DNA from: Pseudomonas sp. GL-B-19
GTDB taxonomy: Bacteria; Pseudomonadota; Gammaproteobacteria; Pseudomonadales; Pseudomonadaceae
DNA length: 64,000 bases
Assembly (NCBI RefSeq): GCF_019956415.1
Contig: NZ_JAHBDK010000064.1
Coordinates: forward strand, 124,001 to 188,000
Direction of reading: 5' to 3'
Part shown: positions 10,092 to 17,473 of the stretch, piece after piece
Position numbering within the stretch: the stretch's first letter is position 1
How the letters are laid out: the number at the start of each line of letters is the position of its first letter
The notes under the pieces: generated by a model
Told to the model about the DNA's origin: nothing
What the model saw: the letters and a program-made list of their open reading frames with translations, nothing else
The model's database searches: none
Program-made: the position numbers and the translations under genes

Positions 10092-10181
10092 TGTAGGAGT
10101 GAGCCTGCTCGCGATAGCGGTTAATCATTCAACGTTGATGTCGACTGACCCGGCGCTATCGCGAGCAGGCTCACTCCTACA
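10092..10181. repeat. Inverted REP pair (REPIN)
   Basis: Perfect 28-base arms, beginning TGTAGGAGTGAGCCTGCTCG at 10092-10119 with the reverse complement at 10154-10181. This is the GTGAGCCTGCTCGCGATAGCG subtype of Pseudomonas REP. It separates the putP terminator from the vgrG upstream region. Confidence 0.9.
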
Positions 10182-10347
10182 AGGGGAGGGTGGTGGTCTT
10201 GAAGGGAATGTCTGTAGCCAAAACAACTGTTTTCTGAAGGAGAAATCTTCAGAGAAAGTAGGGAAAATCTGATTTCCTTGTCCCTCCCTCAACACCCCTT
10301 ATCGCTCATGCAGAATCGCCCGCCTTCATTCTGCAGAGACACATCGG

Positions 10348-12366
10348 ATGTTCGCGCCTGCCAATCAACCGCGTTTCACGTTGACCCTCGACGGCGTCCA
10401 GAATGAGCTCAAGGTCCTTGAGTTCACGGGCACGGAAGCCATTAGCCAACCCTACCGTTTTGACCTGGAACTGGTCAGCGATCGGCCGGACATAGAACTG
10501 GAAAGCCTGCTGCACCGTCAGGCCTTTCTGAGTTTCGATGCACAAGGGGCCGGTATTCACGGTCAGATTTTTCGCGTCGGCCAAAGCGACTCCGGGAAAC
10601 GTCTGACGGGCTACCAAATCAGCCTCGTACCGCGACTGGCTTACCTCGGTCAGCGCATCAATCAGCGGATCTTCCAGCACAAAAACGTACCGGCGATCAT
10701 CGCGCAGGTGCTCAAGGATCATGGCATTCAGCGCGATGCGTTCGAATTTCAACTTGGCAGCGACTACGCGGCTCGCGAGTACTGCGTGCAATACGCCGAA
10801 AGCGATCTGGCGTTTATCCAGCGGCTGTGTGCCGAGATCGGCGTTCACTACCACTTCCAGCACAGCCCCGACGGGCATTTGCTGGTGTTCGGCGATGACC
10901 AGACCGTTTTTCCTCGTCTGCCCGAGTCAACGCTGTACCTGCCCGGTAGCGGAATGGCGGCGGATGCGCCAGCCATCAAACGCTTCAACGTGCGTCTGGA
11001 AACCCGCACTACCGCTGTCACCCGTCGCGATTACGACTTTCAAAAACCTCGCCTGCAACTCGAAAACAGTCTCGACAGCGAGCTGCGCCCGGTGCTGGAG
11101 GACTACCACTTTCCCGGCCAATTCACTGATCGCGAACACGGCAAACAGTTAGCTCAACGCACACTCGAACGCCACAACGCTGACTTCCGTCAGGCCGAAG
11201 GTCGTGGTGATGACTGTGCGCTGGTCAGCGGGCATTTCCTCCATCTCGCCGAGCATCCCCGTCAGGCGTGGAATGACCTGTGGCTGATCACTGAAGTCGA
11301 ACATCGCGGCCGCCAACCGCAGGTGCTGGAAGAGTCGGCCACCAGCGATGACCCGGATGATTTTCAGGGCTATCGCAATACGTTTCTGGCGACGCCGTGG
11401 GACGTTTCGTTTCGCCCGCCGCTGGGGCCGCAAAAGCCTCGGATGCTCGGCTATCAACCCGCCGTGGTCACCGGCCCGGTTGACAGCGAAATCCATTGCG
11501 ACGAGTACGGTCGGGTCAAGGTTCAGCTCGCGTGGGACCGCGATGGTCAACTCAACGAGCACTCCAGTTGCTGGCTGCGCGTTGCCACGGGTTGGGCGCA
11601 TGACCGGTATGGCAGCGTGCTGATCCCGCGCGTCGGCATGGAAGTGCTGGTCGGGTTCATCGACGCCGATGCCGACAATCCATTGGTGATGGGCTGTCTG
11701 CCTAATGCGGCGACCCCCGTTCCGCTGGACCTGCCGGCGGACAAAACCCGCAGCATTTTCCGCAGCCAGAGCAGTCCGGGAGGCGGGGGATACAACGAAC
11801 TGCGCATCGAGGATCGCAAAGGCGCCGAGGAAATCTACCTGCGCGCCCAGCGAAACTGGACCCTGCACGTGTTGAATGATCAACAGGTACAGGTCGATAA
11901 CCAGCGCAGCATCGTCGTTACCGGCACCGCTCGCCATGAGTTGAAGGCTGATGAGCAGCGCATCACCCACGGTCAGCGTCAGGCTGAAGTGAAGCGCGAC
12001 GATCACTTGGTGGTGGTGGGCGATCGGCACATCCGTGTGACCAGTCAGGTGCTCAGCGCGAGCCAGCAATTCCACGTCAGCGCCGGCCAGCAAGTGGTCA
12101 TCGATGGCGGTGCCAGCGCGACGATTCAGGCGGGGGGGCAGTGGATCAACATTGGTCCTGGCGGGATTTTCAGCAGCGTGCCGATTCAGGTGGGCGGGGC
12201 ATTGATGCCGGCGATGGCTGCCGCACCGGCGTCGCCGAATACGCCTTTGAAACTCGCCGCTGCGCCGGCAGCGATGTTGAGCGCTGCGCAGATCATGAGT
12301 CTGAAAAGCGATGCGCCGTTTTGTGAGGAATGCGAGCGCTGCAAGGATGGTGTCTGTGCAGCTTGA
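10348..12366 (+). CDS. vgrG: VgrG/TssI spike protein of type VI secretion
   Basis: VgrG trimers form the puncturing spike of the type VI secretion system and carry effectors. The 672 residues show the gp27-like base (FTLTLDGVQNELKVLEFTGT at the N terminus) up to about residue 350. The gp5-like OB-fold follows (GPVDSEIHCDEYGRVKVQLAWDRDG region), then a DUF2345-type beta-helix tail (SIFRSQSSPGGGGYNELRIE onward). The tail ends in a cysteine-rich stretch, CEECERCKDGVCAA, often seen in Pseudomonas VgrG proteins with a DUF4123 partner. No tss structural genes lie in the window, so this is an orphan vgrG island. The next gene overlaps its 3' end. Confidence 0.95.
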   Translation: MFAPANQPRFTLTLDGVQNELKVLEFTGTEAISQPYRFDLELVSDRPDIELESLLHRQAFLSFDAQGAGIHGQIFRVGQSDSGKRLTGYQISLVPRLAYLGQRINQRIFQHKNVPAIIAQVLKDHGIQRDAFEFQLGSDYAAREYCVQYAESDLAFIQRLCAEIGVHYHFQHSPDGHLLVFGDDQTVFPRLPESTLYLPGSGMAADAPAIKRFNVRLETRTTAVTRRDYDFQKPRLQLENSLDSELRPVLEDYHFPGQFTDREHGKQLAQRTLERHNADFRQAEGRGDDCALVSGHFLHLAEHPRQAWNDLWLITEVEHRGRQPQVLEESATSDDPDDFQGYRNTFLATPWDVSFRPPLGPQKPRMLGYQPAVVTGPVDSEIHCDEYGRVKVQLAWDRDGQLNEHSSCWLRVATGWAHDRYGSVLIPRVGMEVLVGFIDADADNPLVMGCLPNAATPVPLDLPADKTRSIFRSQSSPGGGGYNELRIEDRKGAEEIYLRAQRNWTLHVLNDQQVQVDNQRSIVVTGTARHELKADEQRITHGQRQAEVKRDDHLVVVGDRHIRVTSQVLSASQQFHVSAGQQVVIDGGASATIQAGGQWINIGPGGIFSSVPIQVGGALMPAMAAAPASPNTPLKLAAAPAAMLSAAQIMSLKSDAPFCEECERCKDGVCAA

Positions 12367-13093
12367 TCATTTGACGCCTCGCGACTGGCTGGACCGGCAG
12401 CCGCTGAAACCCACCGAACAGGTGTTCGCGGTCTTTAGTAACGCCAGTTCTGCTCGGGCGTTTAAAGCCTGGCAATGCTCGACCACTGCACAGGCGCCGA
12501 GTCCTGTCTGGGCAGGTACCGCGTATGCCGAGTGGGAACCGGTGATGCCCTATGTCGGAATTATCGCGGCGGAGAGTGAGTTTCTGGAATGGGTCGCTGC
12601 CACCGAGTCTCGCGATTGGGGTTGGTTAGCGGTTTCTGCTGCATCTCAAGAAGTGCTGGTCGAGCATCTGCGCAGCCTTACCCAGGTTCTTTTGCCCAAC
12701 GGTCATGCGGTGTTTTTCCGTTTCTGGGACGGGCGTTTTGTGCTGCCGATTCTTCAGTCCGGCGAAGTGAATGCCACGCAGTTAATGCCTGTGATCCACC
12801 GTTGTTTGATCAACGGTCAGTCGCTCGAAATCGGTGGTAGTGCGCTGAAAACCTCCAGGGTTTTCCCGTGGTGGGAGGTGTCTGATTCCCTGCTGCAACA
12901 CCTTGGTGCTGTAGATACTTCGACCTCTATCAACAATCTGATGCAGTGGTTGAGTGAAGAGCATCCGAACCTGTTGGAGGCGTTTTCGGCGGGCGTGTTG
13001 CGCCGCAAGGTCGAGACGTTTCTTGCCCGGCCTGACCTTCCTTCAGTGCCGAAAGCCGAGCTGTTGGAGTACTTGATGGAGGAGCTGAACTAG
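12347..13093 (+). CDS. DUF4123 protein, probable T6SS effector chaperone (Tap/TEC type)
   Basis: DUF4123 proteins load cargo effectors onto the matching VgrG. The product (248 residues from the ATG at 12347) begins MVSVQLDHLTPRDWLDRQPL. It has the family's features: PVMPYVGIIAAESEFLEWV near residue 60, WGWLAVSAASQEVLVEHLR, and the central FFRFWDGRFVLPIL. The start overlaps vgrG by 20 bases, which implies coupled translation. The exact start is uncertain because GTG codons at 12350 and 12356 and a longer frame from 12311 are also open. In most such islands the cargo gene follows directly, but here the next 340 bases have no effector-sized frame. Confidence 0.85.
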   Translation: MVSVQLDHLTPRDWLDRQPLKPTEQVFAVFSNASSARAFKAWQCSTTAQAPSPVWAGTAYAEWEPVMPYVGIIAAESEFLEWVAATESRDWGWLAVSAASQEVLVEHLRSLTQVLLPNGHAVFFRFWDGRFVLPILQSGEVNATQLMPVIHRCLINGQSLEIGGSALKTSRVFPWWEVSDSLLQHLGAVDTSTSINNLMQWLSEEHPNLLEAFSAGVLRRKVETFLARPDLPSVPKAELLEYLMEELN

Positions 13094-13174
13094 AGGCAAT
13101 GCGAAATTTCCGGGCGAAGTCGTCGGAAGTTTCCTTCAAGTTGTAACGGTTTCCATGAACTGGTTTGAAATGAA

Positions 13175-13414
13175 TTCCAACGATAGTCTCTGGTGGTCAC
13201 TGAAAATTCAGTGGCGGGGTGTAGGAGCCCTTCAAAGTCGTTGGAAATGTATTGGCGTCGAAGCTAGGTTTGCGGCCGTTAACGTGCGTCCGTAAGATCA
13301 GTTGCGGCGGTTGTGCGCGGGCACGCTTCGGCGTGGTCGAGTTTTCCAAAGGCCTCGATATTCCTACCCCGCGCATAACTGCCACCCCAGCCTGTAGGAA
13401 GGCTGATAGCAGTT
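13175..13414 (+). ncRNA. Candidate structured RNA or 5' leader with a three-way junction
   Basis: Several long helices nest without conflict. A 9-bp stem joins 13175-13183 to 13238-13246 and encloses a CACTGA/TCAGTG hairpin (13198-13213). A 9-bp GC stem joins 13313-13321 to 13368-13376. It encloses a CACGC-TTCG-GCGTG hairpin with a UUCG tetraloop (13322-13335) and a TCGAG/CTCGA hairpin (13337-13358), making a three-way junction. A final hairpin pairs AACTGC (13377-13382) with GCAGTT (13409-13414), with AGCCT/AGGCT inside. It ends 28 bases before the small gene at 13442. I do not recognise the family. A role as a cis leader or independent RNA is inferred from structure and position. Confidence 0.5.
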
Positions 13415-13441
13415 CCTATTTACTGCCTCTGGAACTTGAAA

Positions 13442-13759
13442 ATGAAAAATCTTCACCCCGATCCACCCTACGAAAAACCAATCCCCCATCCAAAAAACCG
13501 CTTCATGGCCCTCACCAGCAACTGCACCGACATGCCCACCCTGTTCGTCGATACCCACGCGCCGCTCGATGTGTTGTATGAGGCGGCCAACTATAGAATT
13601 CGCGCCGTGACACAGGTGCTGGAAAACATGTCGATGCGCGGTTCCATCGAGTGCGAACCCTTCATCCTCAGCGACTTTGCCTTGCTCTGTGCCATTCCGT
13701 TGCGCGATGGGTGTGATGTGCTGGATGTGATTGGCCGGCGGTTGCGGGCTCTGCCGTAG
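13442..13759 (+). CDS. Small protein of unknown function, possibly DUF3077/DUF6124-like
   Basis: The 105-residue product begins MKNLHPDPPYEKPIPHPKN and has a helical second half (LFVDTHAPLDVLYEAANYRI and following). The proline-rich head followed by a short helix with 'P-L-D-V-L-Y-E-A' resembles the small Pseudomonas proteins grouped as DUF3077 or DUF6124, but I cannot confirm membership. No signal peptide or membrane segment is visible. It follows a structured leader and converges on the tai4-like gene. An ATG at 13505 (MALTSNCTD) is another possible start. No function can be given. Confidence 0.6.
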   Translation: MKNLHPDPPYEKPIPHPKNRFMALTSNCTDMPTLFVDTHAPLDVLYEAANYRIRAVTQVLENMSMRGSIECEPFILSDFALLCAIPLRDGCDVLDVIGRRLRALP

Positions 13760-13775
13760 TATCTGAATAAAGAGT

Positions 13776-13805
13776 GATCCTTCCTGATTGATTGTAGGAA
13801 GGATC
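13776..13805. terminator. Hairpin between convergent genes
   Basis: A perfect 10-bp stem, GATCCTTCCT with AGGAAGGATC, has a 10-base loop. It sits between the 3' ends of the small plus-strand gene and the tai4-like minus-strand gene. No long T run follows on either strand, so terminator function is tentative. Confidence 0.5.
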
Positions 13806-13826
13806 GTCCTTACTCATTTTGATAAT

Positions 13827-14243
13827 CTACTTTGGCAGGAATTGATCCTGAGACTGAATAAATGCGTCGAACTCCCTGGAGTTGTAAACTTCGAGGCAAC
13901 CATAAAAAACCATTTTTTTATTAGAATGCTTGCTGAGGGACGAGGTGTGTGCATAGGCGTTACGCATGTACTTCTCGGTTTCTGCGTAAGGGTCGTATGT
14001 GACTTCGAGGGTGTCCTCGTTTTGAATAATTAGATGCTGCCCCTTGCTCATCGACGAGTAGGCGCCAATCGCAAGTCCAATATCAGATTTGATTTCTGAC
14101 TCGTTCTTGAATTGGCTGGAAATACAATTGGCCAATCCATAATTTTTCAGCGTTTCTCGCGCCTTATCTATATTGATTTCAGCAGATATGGCTTGCCCTG
14201 AAACGAGTAGGAGTGCCAGCACAATTAGAGGCGAGTGCGTCAT
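13827..14243 (-). CDS. tai4: Tai4-family periplasmic immunity protein
   Basis: Tai4 proteins bind and neutralise the Tae4 amidase effector in the periplasm. The 138-residue product starts MTHSPLIVLALLLVSGQAISA, a clear signal peptide cleaved after ISA. The mature part shows the family pattern: LKNYGLANCISSQF, then IGLAIGAYSSMSKG, and a second cysteine in MVFYGCLEVYNS near the C terminus. The two cysteines probably pair. The ATG at 14243 overlaps the TGA of the tae4-like remnant as ATGA, the usual coupled effector-immunity arrangement. A longer frame starting at 14258 lies inside the effector. AT content is higher than in the surrounding genes. Confidence 0.8.
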   Translation of the reverse strand: MTHSPLIVLALLLVSGQAISAEINIDKARETLKNYGLANCISSQFKNESEIKSDIGLAIGAYSSMSKGQHLIIQNEDTLEVTYDPYAETEKYMRNAYAHTSSLSKHSNKKMVFYGCLEVYNSREFDAFIQSQDQFLPK

Positions 14244-14811
14244 CCCTTCAACTCCCAAAAGTTTATTTTATCCAGCTTTACCCTTGGATTGTCATAGGTA
14301 TGGCTGTCTTGCTTGTGGTAGTCACTGCCGTCACCGGTCACGCTCCCGTTCCAAAGGGTTGCGTGGCCTGACGCGTCGCTCCACCCGGTGATTTCCATCA
14401 CGATGACGCCTTTTTTCCATTTATAAAATTTGAATTGGTTTGCGTCAGCGTATGGTCGGGCTCGCCCCAGTTATGTCAAAGAAAAGCGAGGAAATCTACC
14501 ACCTTCATTATGTAGGGAAGTTGGTCCGTTCCACTCAGTCGATAGATGGGCTGGTTTTGTATGATCGTGCCTTTGGGGATTTTATATCCGCCGTAATTAA
14601 ACGCTCTGCTTAGCCTCAATGCGCAGGCATTCGCATAAGCATCAGGCTTTTCCGCTCTTGCCGCTTCGACTCCGCCTCCGACAAGTCCGTAAACCTCGAC
14701 TGAGCCTTTATGACCTACTTCTGCATATGCGCTCCATAGAGTGCTGAAGCGGGGCCTTTTAACCGAAATGCTGGAAGACACTCCGCCGGCATTGATGACA
14801 ACTTGAGCCAT
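14240..14811 (-). pseudogene. tae4: tae4-type T6SS amidase effector, broken by a stop codon and a frameshift
   Basis: Tae4 effectors cleave the peptide stems of target-cell peptidoglycan. The intact first part (111 residues) has RPRFSTLWSAYAEVG and the catalytic-cysteine motif YANACALRLSRAFNYGG. It stops at TGA 14476-14478 in DFLAFL. Reading on in the same frame gives HNWGEPDH. A one-base shift near 14452 then opens YADANQFKFYKWKKGVIVME and the catalytic-histidine motif WSDASGHATLWNGS, and runs without a stop to TGA 14242-14240. The two lesions separate Cys from His, so the amidase should be inactive unless this is a sequencing error. The ATG overlaps the PAAR gene stop (TAATG). Rebuilt length is about 190 residues, as expected for Tae4. 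Confidence 0.8.
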
Positions 14812-15395
14812 TATGCTTCCCCTTCCATGTCAATGATTTCGCTTCCGAATGCGTTTGGAATGATGGCTACGCCTTTGGCCCCGACTATCCCTGTCAACGC
14901 TTTTTCGGTGGGCCCGCTAATGTTGACGGTAACCGTCTCGCCGGGCAAATAACCTGAGGTTTTCACATGAATATTCAAGTCAGTGTAAAACCGGGATACT
15001 GACTCAACAGCAACCTGCTCATCGCCATAGGACAAGGAAATATCGGTGATGGACTTGGGACGATTGAGCAGGGTAGTGATGCCTGAAAAATCTGCTTTGT
15101 TGTGTTCTGCTCCGCCATATACAGATGACTGAGCGGAAATCACCTTGTTGGATTGTGGAGGGCAGCCGCAGGCAACGTAGTCACCTTCCAGGGCAACCAA
15201 TCCGGCCGGTAACGTAATGGTTCTGGGGCCGACCGCGACGATGGGGCCTTTTCCTTGGCTGCAGACTGGGCAACTTGCCAAGTGTCCAATGGATGAGGTG
15301 CTTACAGCGCAATCGATGTTGATACCGACATTCCCTTCCAGTACGGAGCTGCCGGTTGAGGTTGGCGCACCGATACCAATCATTTTCCGTCCCAT
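14811..15395 (-). CDS. PAAR-domain T6SS spike-tip protein with C-terminal extension
   Basis: PAAR proteins cap the VgrG spike and can link effectors to it. The 194-residue product begins MGRKMIGIGAPTSTGSSVLE. Its first 85 residues look like a PAAR domain (CPVCSQGKGPIVAVGPRTIT, then VALEGDYVACGCPPQ, with cysteines and a histidine suited to metal binding). The remaining 110 residues are a beta-rich extension of unknown role (PGETVTVNISGPTEKALTG). The ATG at 15395 was chosen over an upstream frame because GGAG lies seven bases before it. It heads a PAAR-tae4-tai4 operon with overlapping genes, convergent with the vgrG operon. Confidence 0.85.
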   Translation of the reverse strand: MGRKMIGIGAPTSTGSSVLEGNVGINIDCAVSTSSIGHLASCPVCSQGKGPIVAVGPRTITLPAGLVALEGDYVACGCPPQSNKVISAQSSVYGGAEHNKADFSGITTLLNRPKSITDISLSYGDEQVAVESVSRFYTDLNIHVKTSGYLPGETVTVNISGPTEKALTGIVGAKGVAIIPNAFGSEIIDMEGEA

Positions 15396-15647
15396 GTAAA
15401 TCTCCATTTTACGGGTGTCAGGTCGGTCCGATCTTCGCACTCATGTGTAAGCTTCACGATGGCAGGTCTTTGGCAAAGTGTGACTTGATGTTGCTCGCCA
15501 AATGAGCAAGATCGAAAAATCGCAGACTGAGGCGACTCCGACGCGGGGGGCGTGATTGCGATTGCTAGACCGAACGCCCGCTCAGCCGCGAACCCCTGAC
15601 GTTCGCCTCGGTACAAGGTAAACTTCCCGGCCTTCGCAGGAGCAATC

Positions 15648-16487
15648 ATGAATTATCGTCACGCCTTCCATGCCGGCAATCACGCCGATGTGTTCAAACA
15701 CCTGACTTTGACCCGCCTCATCGCCCTGATGTCGCGCAAGGAGCAGCCGTTTGCCTATCTCGATACTCACGCCGGCATTGGTCTGTATGACCTGCAGGGT
15801 GATCAGGCGAGCCGTACCGGTGAGTACCTGGAAGGTATTGCGCGTCTGTGGGATCAGCCGGACTTGCCGGCGCTGACCGCCGATTACATGAAAGTGCTGC
15901 ACGACATGAACCCGGATGGCCAGTTGCGCTATTACCCGGGGTCGCCGGAGCTGGCGCGGCGTCTGACGCGGCCGCAGGATCGGGTGATGCTTAACGAGAA
16001 GCATCCGGAAGACGGTTTGCTGCTCAAGGACAACATGGCCGGCGACCGCCGGGTGAAGGTGCATCTGGGCGAAGGCTGGCATGTGCCGCGCGCGATGTTG
16101 CCGGTGCAGGAGAAGCGGGCGGTGATGTTGATTGATCCGCCGTTTGAACAGCTCGATGAGATGCAGCGCTGTGCGGCGTCGCTGAAAGAGGCGGTTGGCC
16201 GGATGCGTCAAACCGTGGCGGCGATCTGGTACCCGGTGAAGGACCAGCGCATGTTGCGGCGCTTTTATCAGGACCTGGCGGGCTCGGGCGCGCCGAAGTT
16301 GTTGCGCGTGGAGTTGCTGGTGCATCCGCTGGATACGCCGAACAGTTTGAACGGCTCCGGGATGGCGATTGCGAATCCGCCGTGGGGGCTGGAAGAGGAA
16401 TTGCGTGAGTTGCTGCCGTGGTTGTCCAAGAAGTTGGGGCAGACCCAGGGTGGGTGGCAGATGGATTGGTTGATTGCCGAGAGTTGA
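15648..16487 (+). CDS. rlmJ: 23S rRNA (adenine-2030-N6)-methyltransferase
   Basis: RlmJ methylates N6 of A2030 in 23S rRNA using S-adenosylmethionine. The 279-residue product opens with the family signature MNYRHAFHAGNHADVFKHL. It has an S-adenosylmethionine loop near YLDTHAGIGLYDL (residues 36-48) and the catalytic motif MLIDPPFEQ near residue 163. GGAG lies seven bases before the ATG. It stands alone, divergent from the PAAR operon, and is followed by a large inverted repeat. Confidence 0.96.
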   Translation: MNYRHAFHAGNHADVFKHLTLTRLIALMSRKEQPFAYLDTHAGIGLYDLQGDQASRTGEYLEGIARLWDQPDLPALTADYMKVLHDMNPDGQLRYYPGSPELARRLTRPQDRVMLNEKHPEDGLLLKDNMAGDRRVKVHLGEGWHVPRAMLPVQEKRAVMLIDPPFEQLDEMQRCAASLKEAVGRMRQTVAAIWYPVKDQRMLRRFYQDLAGSGAPKLLRVELLVHPLDTPNSLNGSGMAIANPPWGLEEELRELLPWLSKKLGQTQGGWQMDWLIAES

Positions 16488-16492
16488 GTGGT

Positions 16493-16607
16493 GATCGTTC
16501 CCACGCTCCGCGTGGGAATGCAGCCTGTGACGCTCCGCGTCACGCCCTTCAAGAGCGGACGCGGAGCGTCCATTGAGGCATTCCCACGCAGAGCGTGGGA
16601 ACGATCA
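16493..16607. repeat. Large imperfect palindrome (GTGGGAACGATC type)
   Basis: 29-base arms at 16493-16521 and 16579-16607 are reverse complements with one mismatch. Each arm is itself a hairpin (CCCACGC/GCGTGGG). The interior also folds (GACGCTCCGCGTC facing GGACGCGGAGCGTCC). It fills the gap between the convergent rlmJ and msrA genes and may help terminate both. It is unrelated to the GTAGGAGC REP type. Confidence 0.85.
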
Positions 16608-16620
16608 GGGGCCCGAAAAA

Positions 16621-17268
16621 TCAGATCGGGCAGGTCACGCCTGTGCCGCCAATCCCGCAATACCCTTCAGGGTTCTTGGCCAGGTACTGCTGGTGATAGG
16701 CCTCGGCGAAGTAGACCGTCGGGGCTTGGTCGATTTCGGTGGTGATTTCGCCTTGGCCGGCCTTGGTCAGTTCGGCCTGAAACACTGCTTTGCTCTTGAG
16801 CGCGGCGTCCAGTTGCTCCGGGCTGGTGGCGTAGATCACCGAACGGTACTGAGTACCGATATCGTTGCCCTGGCGCATGCCCTGAGTCGGGTTGTGCAGT
16901 TCCCAGAACATCTTCAGCAGCTCGTCGTAGCTGACTTTTTCCGGCTCGTAGACCACGAGCACCACTTCGCTGTGGCCGGTCAGGCCTGAGCAGACTTCTT
17001 CATAGGTCGGGTTCGGTGTGAAACCGCCGGCGTAACCCACGACCGTGCTGACCACGCCTTCACGCTGCCAGAAGCGGCGTTCCGCGCCCCAGAAACAACC
17101 CAGGCCGAAGATTGCGAAGTCGACATTGGTGAGGAACGGGCCCAGCAGCGGGGAGTCGTGGACGAAATGTTTTTCCGGCAGCTTCATTGGTGTTTCGCGG
17201 CCAGGCAGAGCTTGTTCTTTTGTTGGAAGCACGTTTTTGTTCACCAGGATTTCCGAGCGCAAGACCAT
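16621..17268 (-). CDS. msrA: Peptide methionine (S)-S-oxide reductase A
   Basis: MsrA repairs oxidised methionine in proteins, reducing the S-sulfoxide form. The 215-residue product carries the catalytic motif FGLGCFWGAERRFW near residue 55, with the nucleophilic cysteine. The conserved VGYAGGFTPNPTYEEVCSGL and GHSEVVLVVYEPEKVSYDEL follow. The tail GYCGIGGTGVTCPI supplies recycling cysteines. The length and the roughly 45-residue N-terminal lead match the long proteobacterial MsrA. It lies downstream of the dipA-like gene, as I recall for P. aeruginosa (PA5018/PA5017), separated by a REP pair. Confidence 0.97.
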   Translation of the reverse strand: MVLRSEILVNKNVLPTKEQALPGRETPMKLPEKHFVHDSPLLGPFLTNVDFAIFGLGCFWGAERRFWQREGVVSTVVGYAGGFTPNPTYEEVCSGLTGHSEVVLVVYEPEKVSYDELLKMFWELHNPTQGMRQGNDIGTQYRSVIYATSPEQLDAALKSKAVFQAELTKAGQGEITTEIDQAPTVYFAEAYHQQYLAKNPEGYCGIGGTGVTCPI

Positions 17269-17347
17269 GATCAGTCCTCTCAGTCAGGTTGGGATGTTGA
17301 AATCAGACCGCCAGTTTGCCCAATGCCGCCCGGTTACGCACTACCCC

Positions 17348-17436
17348 TGTGGGAGTGAGCCTGCTCGCGATAGCGGTGTGTCAGTTAAAATCCACGTCAC
17401 TGATACACCGCTATCGCGAGCAGGCTCGCTCCCACA
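17348..17436. repeat. Inverted REP pair (REPIN)
   Basis: Perfect 32-base arms, starting TGTGGGAGTGAGCCTGCTCG at 17348 and ending at 17436. The spacer is about 25 bases. It lies between msrA and the dipA-like gene. Confidence 0.9.
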
Positions 17437-17473
17437 GGGGGGAGTGTGTTCCACAGGAATTTTGGGGGTGCTG

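Noticed and set aside
8494..10128. 544-codon minus-strand frame opposite putP
   Set aside because: Complement of putP; it runs through the putP terminator and lacks any domain.
13197..13385. Short minus-strand frame of 62 codons in the structured region
   Set aside because: Its codons coincide with the RNA stems and there is no ribosome site. It may be annotated as a hypothetical protein elsewhere, but the structure explains the sequence better.
14259..14475. Intergenic spacer between tai4 and the 111-codon frame
   Set aside because: Translation in the shifted frame shows it is the C-terminal part of the broken tae4 gene, not a spacer.
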